Shown: positions 62,649-64,000 of the stretch, one piece after another | Layout of the letters: each line of letters opens with the position of its first letter | Position numbering within the stretch: the stretch's first letter is position 1 | NCBI GenBank assembly: GCA_016713105.1 | Contig: JADJPS010000021.1 | Span: 124,001 to 188,000, forward strand | Origin: Devosia sp. | Lineage (GTDB): Bacteria; Pseudomonadota; Alphaproteobacteria; Rhizobiales; Devosiaceae | DNA: 64,000 nucleotides | Direction of reading: 5' to 3' | Position numbers and translations under genes: made by a program | Notes under the pieces: generated by a model | What the model saw: only the letters and a program-made list of their open reading frames with translations | Database searches by the model: none | What the model was told of the DNA's origin: nothing

Positions 62649-63200
62649 AGACCCTGGTCATCGAAGACGATCGGCGGATCGCGGCATTTCTGGATCGCGG
62701 CCTGACGGGGCGAGGAGCACTCGCCTGCGAAGATCCTGATGCTGACTGCCAAGGACTCGCTGAGGGACAAGGTTGAGGGTCTGCGAGGGGGGGCAGACGA
62801 CTACCTTACCAAGCCGTTCGCTTTCGAGGAACTGCTTGCGAGGCTTCACGCTTTGCAGCGTCGGCATGCTGCGCCCGATGCGGAGGCTGAGTTGCGGATC
62901 GGAGGGCTTGTGCTCGACCCGCAGTCACGCCGGGTCAGCAGGGACGGCAGGGCCATTGCGCTGACAGCCCGCGAGTTCGAACTCCTGCGGTTCCTGATGG
63001 CAAACGCCGATAAGGTGGTCAGCCGGCAGCGCCTGCTGAATGGCGTTTGGGATTACGGGTATGATCCCGGCACCAAGATCGTGGATGTCTATGTGCGATA
63101 CCTGCGGGCCAAGATCGATCTTCCGGGCGAACCGTCGCTGATCCAGACCATTCGAGGTGTCGGGTACATGATCGGAAGGTCCCGGCGCGAGAGCCTGTAG
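62645..63200 (+). pseudogene. OmpR/PhoB-type response regulator with internal deletion
   Basis: GTG 62645 overlaps the kinase stop and gives a normal receiver start (MKTLVIEDDRRIAAFLDRGL), but after about 22 residues the homology jumps. The next recognisable receiver segment, ILMLTAKDSLRDKVEGLRGG then ADDYLTKPFAFEELLARL, is in another frame. Roughly 50-55 codons that should contain the phosphoacceptor Asp are missing. The winged-helix output (ALTAREFELLRFLMANADKV, TIRGVGYMIGRS) is intact to 63200. An assembly deletion or a real loss are both possible. An internal ATG at 62739 could still express the DNA-binding half. Confidence 0.85.
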
Positions 63201-63289
63201 CGCTCTCTCCGAATTCTATTCAAGCACTCAACCGCAGCTAACTTCAGTTGCCTATCCTGCTGGTATTGACGCAGCGCAGGACAAACGTG

Positions 63290-63496
63290 ATGGATGGTTG
63301 GCCTCCGGTGAATTGCCGCCGCTTCGACGGCGAGGGGGACATGGAGTTCCGGCGACGGTCGGCGCGGGTGTCCGAAATAGTCTTGGCGTTCAGGTTTGGA
63401 CGCATCGAGTACGACGAGGGGGAGCGGCTCGAGAGGGAACTCGAGAAGCTTCAAAGTCCCGCATTCTATCACCGCCGCGAGATGGCCCACCATTGA
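63290..63496 (+). CDS. small hypothetical protein (68 aa)
   Basis: ATG 63290, with AGGA about 8 bases upstream, opens a 68-residue charged protein (MDGWPPVNCRRFDGEGDMEF ... RREMAHH). The second half (RIEYDEGERLERELEKLQSP) is a likely amphipathic helix. It has no membrane segment and no recognised domain. An intrinsic terminator 31 bases after the stop supports a real transcription unit. It lies 89 bases after the damaged regulator on the same strand. Confidence 0.55.
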   Translation: MDGWPPVNCRRFDGEGDMEFRRRSARVSEIVLAFRFGRIEYDEGERLERELEKLQSPAFYHRREMAHH

Positions 63497-63526
63497 GTGC
63501 CGGGTGGAGTGCTGCGCACTGAATGA

Positions 63527-63550
63527 GGCTCCGAAGCGCGGGGCCTTTTT
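63527..63550 (+). terminator. intrinsic terminator
   Basis: GGCTCCG (63527-63533) pairs with CGGGGCC (63539-63545), with one G-U pair, around a 5-base loop, followed directly by TTTTT (63546-63550). This is a standard rho-independent terminator for rightward transcription from the small gene ending at 63496. Confidence 0.75.
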
Positions 63551-63560
63551 CAGTCCGGGC

Positions 63561-63923
63561 TCAGCCTCTCGCGGTGCAAGTCAGCACATTCTTTTCAGGC
63601 GTGTACAACTGCAGTACGTCGCGTCCCTGCTCGTCGAAAGCCAGTATGGCCATGGTGATTCCCGCGCCTGTCAGCAGGTTGCCGTCGAGGAACGTAACGC
63701 CGTTGCTCGCCATCTCCACGGTCCCGGTGCCGGAGGCAGCACTGCCGAAGTTGGCCGAGGCGTAGCCGTAGGATCCGGCATAGATCGTCAGGAGTCCGGC
63801 GCGGGTCCCGTCGATATTGGCGCGGCATCCCCAGTTGCCCTCGACGCCGACACCGGTCAGCGACTGCGCTGAAGCAGGGGTGGCGACGAGAAGTGCGGCA
63901 AGAGCAACAGCACAGCGCATCAT
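63561..63923 (-). CDS. small secreted hypothetical protein (120 aa)
   Basis: A 120-aa exported protein. The signal peptide is RCAVALAALLVATPASA, with cleavage before QSLTG. The mature part is rich in Gly, Ala and Thr with predicted beta strands (LTIYAGSYGYASANFGSAAS, VTFLDGNLLTGAGITMAILA) and two Cys (GNWGCRAN near the start and LTCTARG at the end) that could form one disulphide. No family is recognised with certainty. It lies convergent to the 68-aa gene. From 63924 to the right edge no gene is seen. Confidence 0.65.
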   Translation of the reverse strand: MMRCAVALAALLVATPASAQSLTGVGVEGNWGCRANIDGTRAGLLTIYAGSYGYASANFGSAASGTGTVEMASNGVTFLDGNLLTGAGITMAILAFDEQGRDVLQLYTPEKNVLTCTARG

Positions 63924-64000
63924 GGACTCAGCTCCGTTGAGCCAGCAACTTCCCCAATCCGGGGATTTTGGTCAACGCCTCGAGCAGTCGCAGCCTCAGT

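Overview
The window is high-GC bacterial chromosome with dense, short-spaced operons. Gene content points to an alphaproteobacterium of the Hyphomicrobiales, possibly Devosia-like: a petABC-apt block beside divergent trmL-hemF, an FrcBCA-type sugar ABC operon with a ROK repressor, a RamB/ScfR-type regulator next to aceA, and membrane-bound cytochrome-c urate oxidase PuuD. This placement is inference from gene families. No rRNA, tRNA, CRISPR array, transposase or phage gene was recognised.

Layout. 0-5.5 kb: a nucleoside deaminase, a YbaY/META lipoprotein-like protein, allA-allE, a poly-G tract of about 180 bases that is probably a sequencing artefact, two small proteins, and a small ArsR/SRPBCC/VOC operon. 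5.6-19.6 kb: the core purine-degradation island. A puuE-uraD fusion is divergent from uraH-xdhA-xdhB-xdhC, followed by a BMP/nucleoside-type ABC importer, puuD and guaD. 19.7-25.5 kb: the glyoxylate shunt (XRE-type regulator, a 69-aa protein, aceA, glcB). 25.4-29.1 kb: a CocE-type hydrolase, adenine deaminase and a small membrane protein. 29.1-32.9 kb: two CHASE4 cyclic-di-GMP enzymes. 33-39.5 kb: a broken ROK regulator, a sugar ABC operon, a polyol dehydrogenase and an SDR. 39.5-45 kb: a SoxR/MFS pair, small secreted and receiver proteins, a hairpin-rich intergenic region and a TPR protein. 45-52.8 kb: an AcuI-like oxidoreductase, MurD2/MurL with a metallophosphoesterase, Nudix proteins, an acetyltransferase and a CCA-adding-type enzyme. 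52.8-58.1 kb: hemF, trmL, the cytochrome bc1 operon and apt. 58.2-64 kb: two two-component systems, an EF-hand protein and small proteins.

How it fits together. Purines enter through the ABC importer. Guanine, adenine and xanthine are converted to urate, 5-hydroxyisourate, OHCU, allantoin and allantoate, and finally through ureidoglycine and ureidoglycolate to glyoxylate. Malate synthase G, encoded 3 kb further on, can feed that glyoxylate into the TCA cycle. Allantoate amidohydrolase is the one step not seen here.

Data quality. At least seven otherwise recognisable genes carry frame lesions or an in-frame stop: the BMP-family binding protein, guaD, the ROK regulator (two lesions), the TPR gene, a Nudix gene, petC, and a response regulator with an internal deletion. 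trmL has a suspect start. petC is interrupted in an otherwise intact bc1 operon and a poly-G tract is also present, so many of these are more likely consensus errors than real pseudogenes. Each is annotated as a broken gene over its full reconstructed extent.
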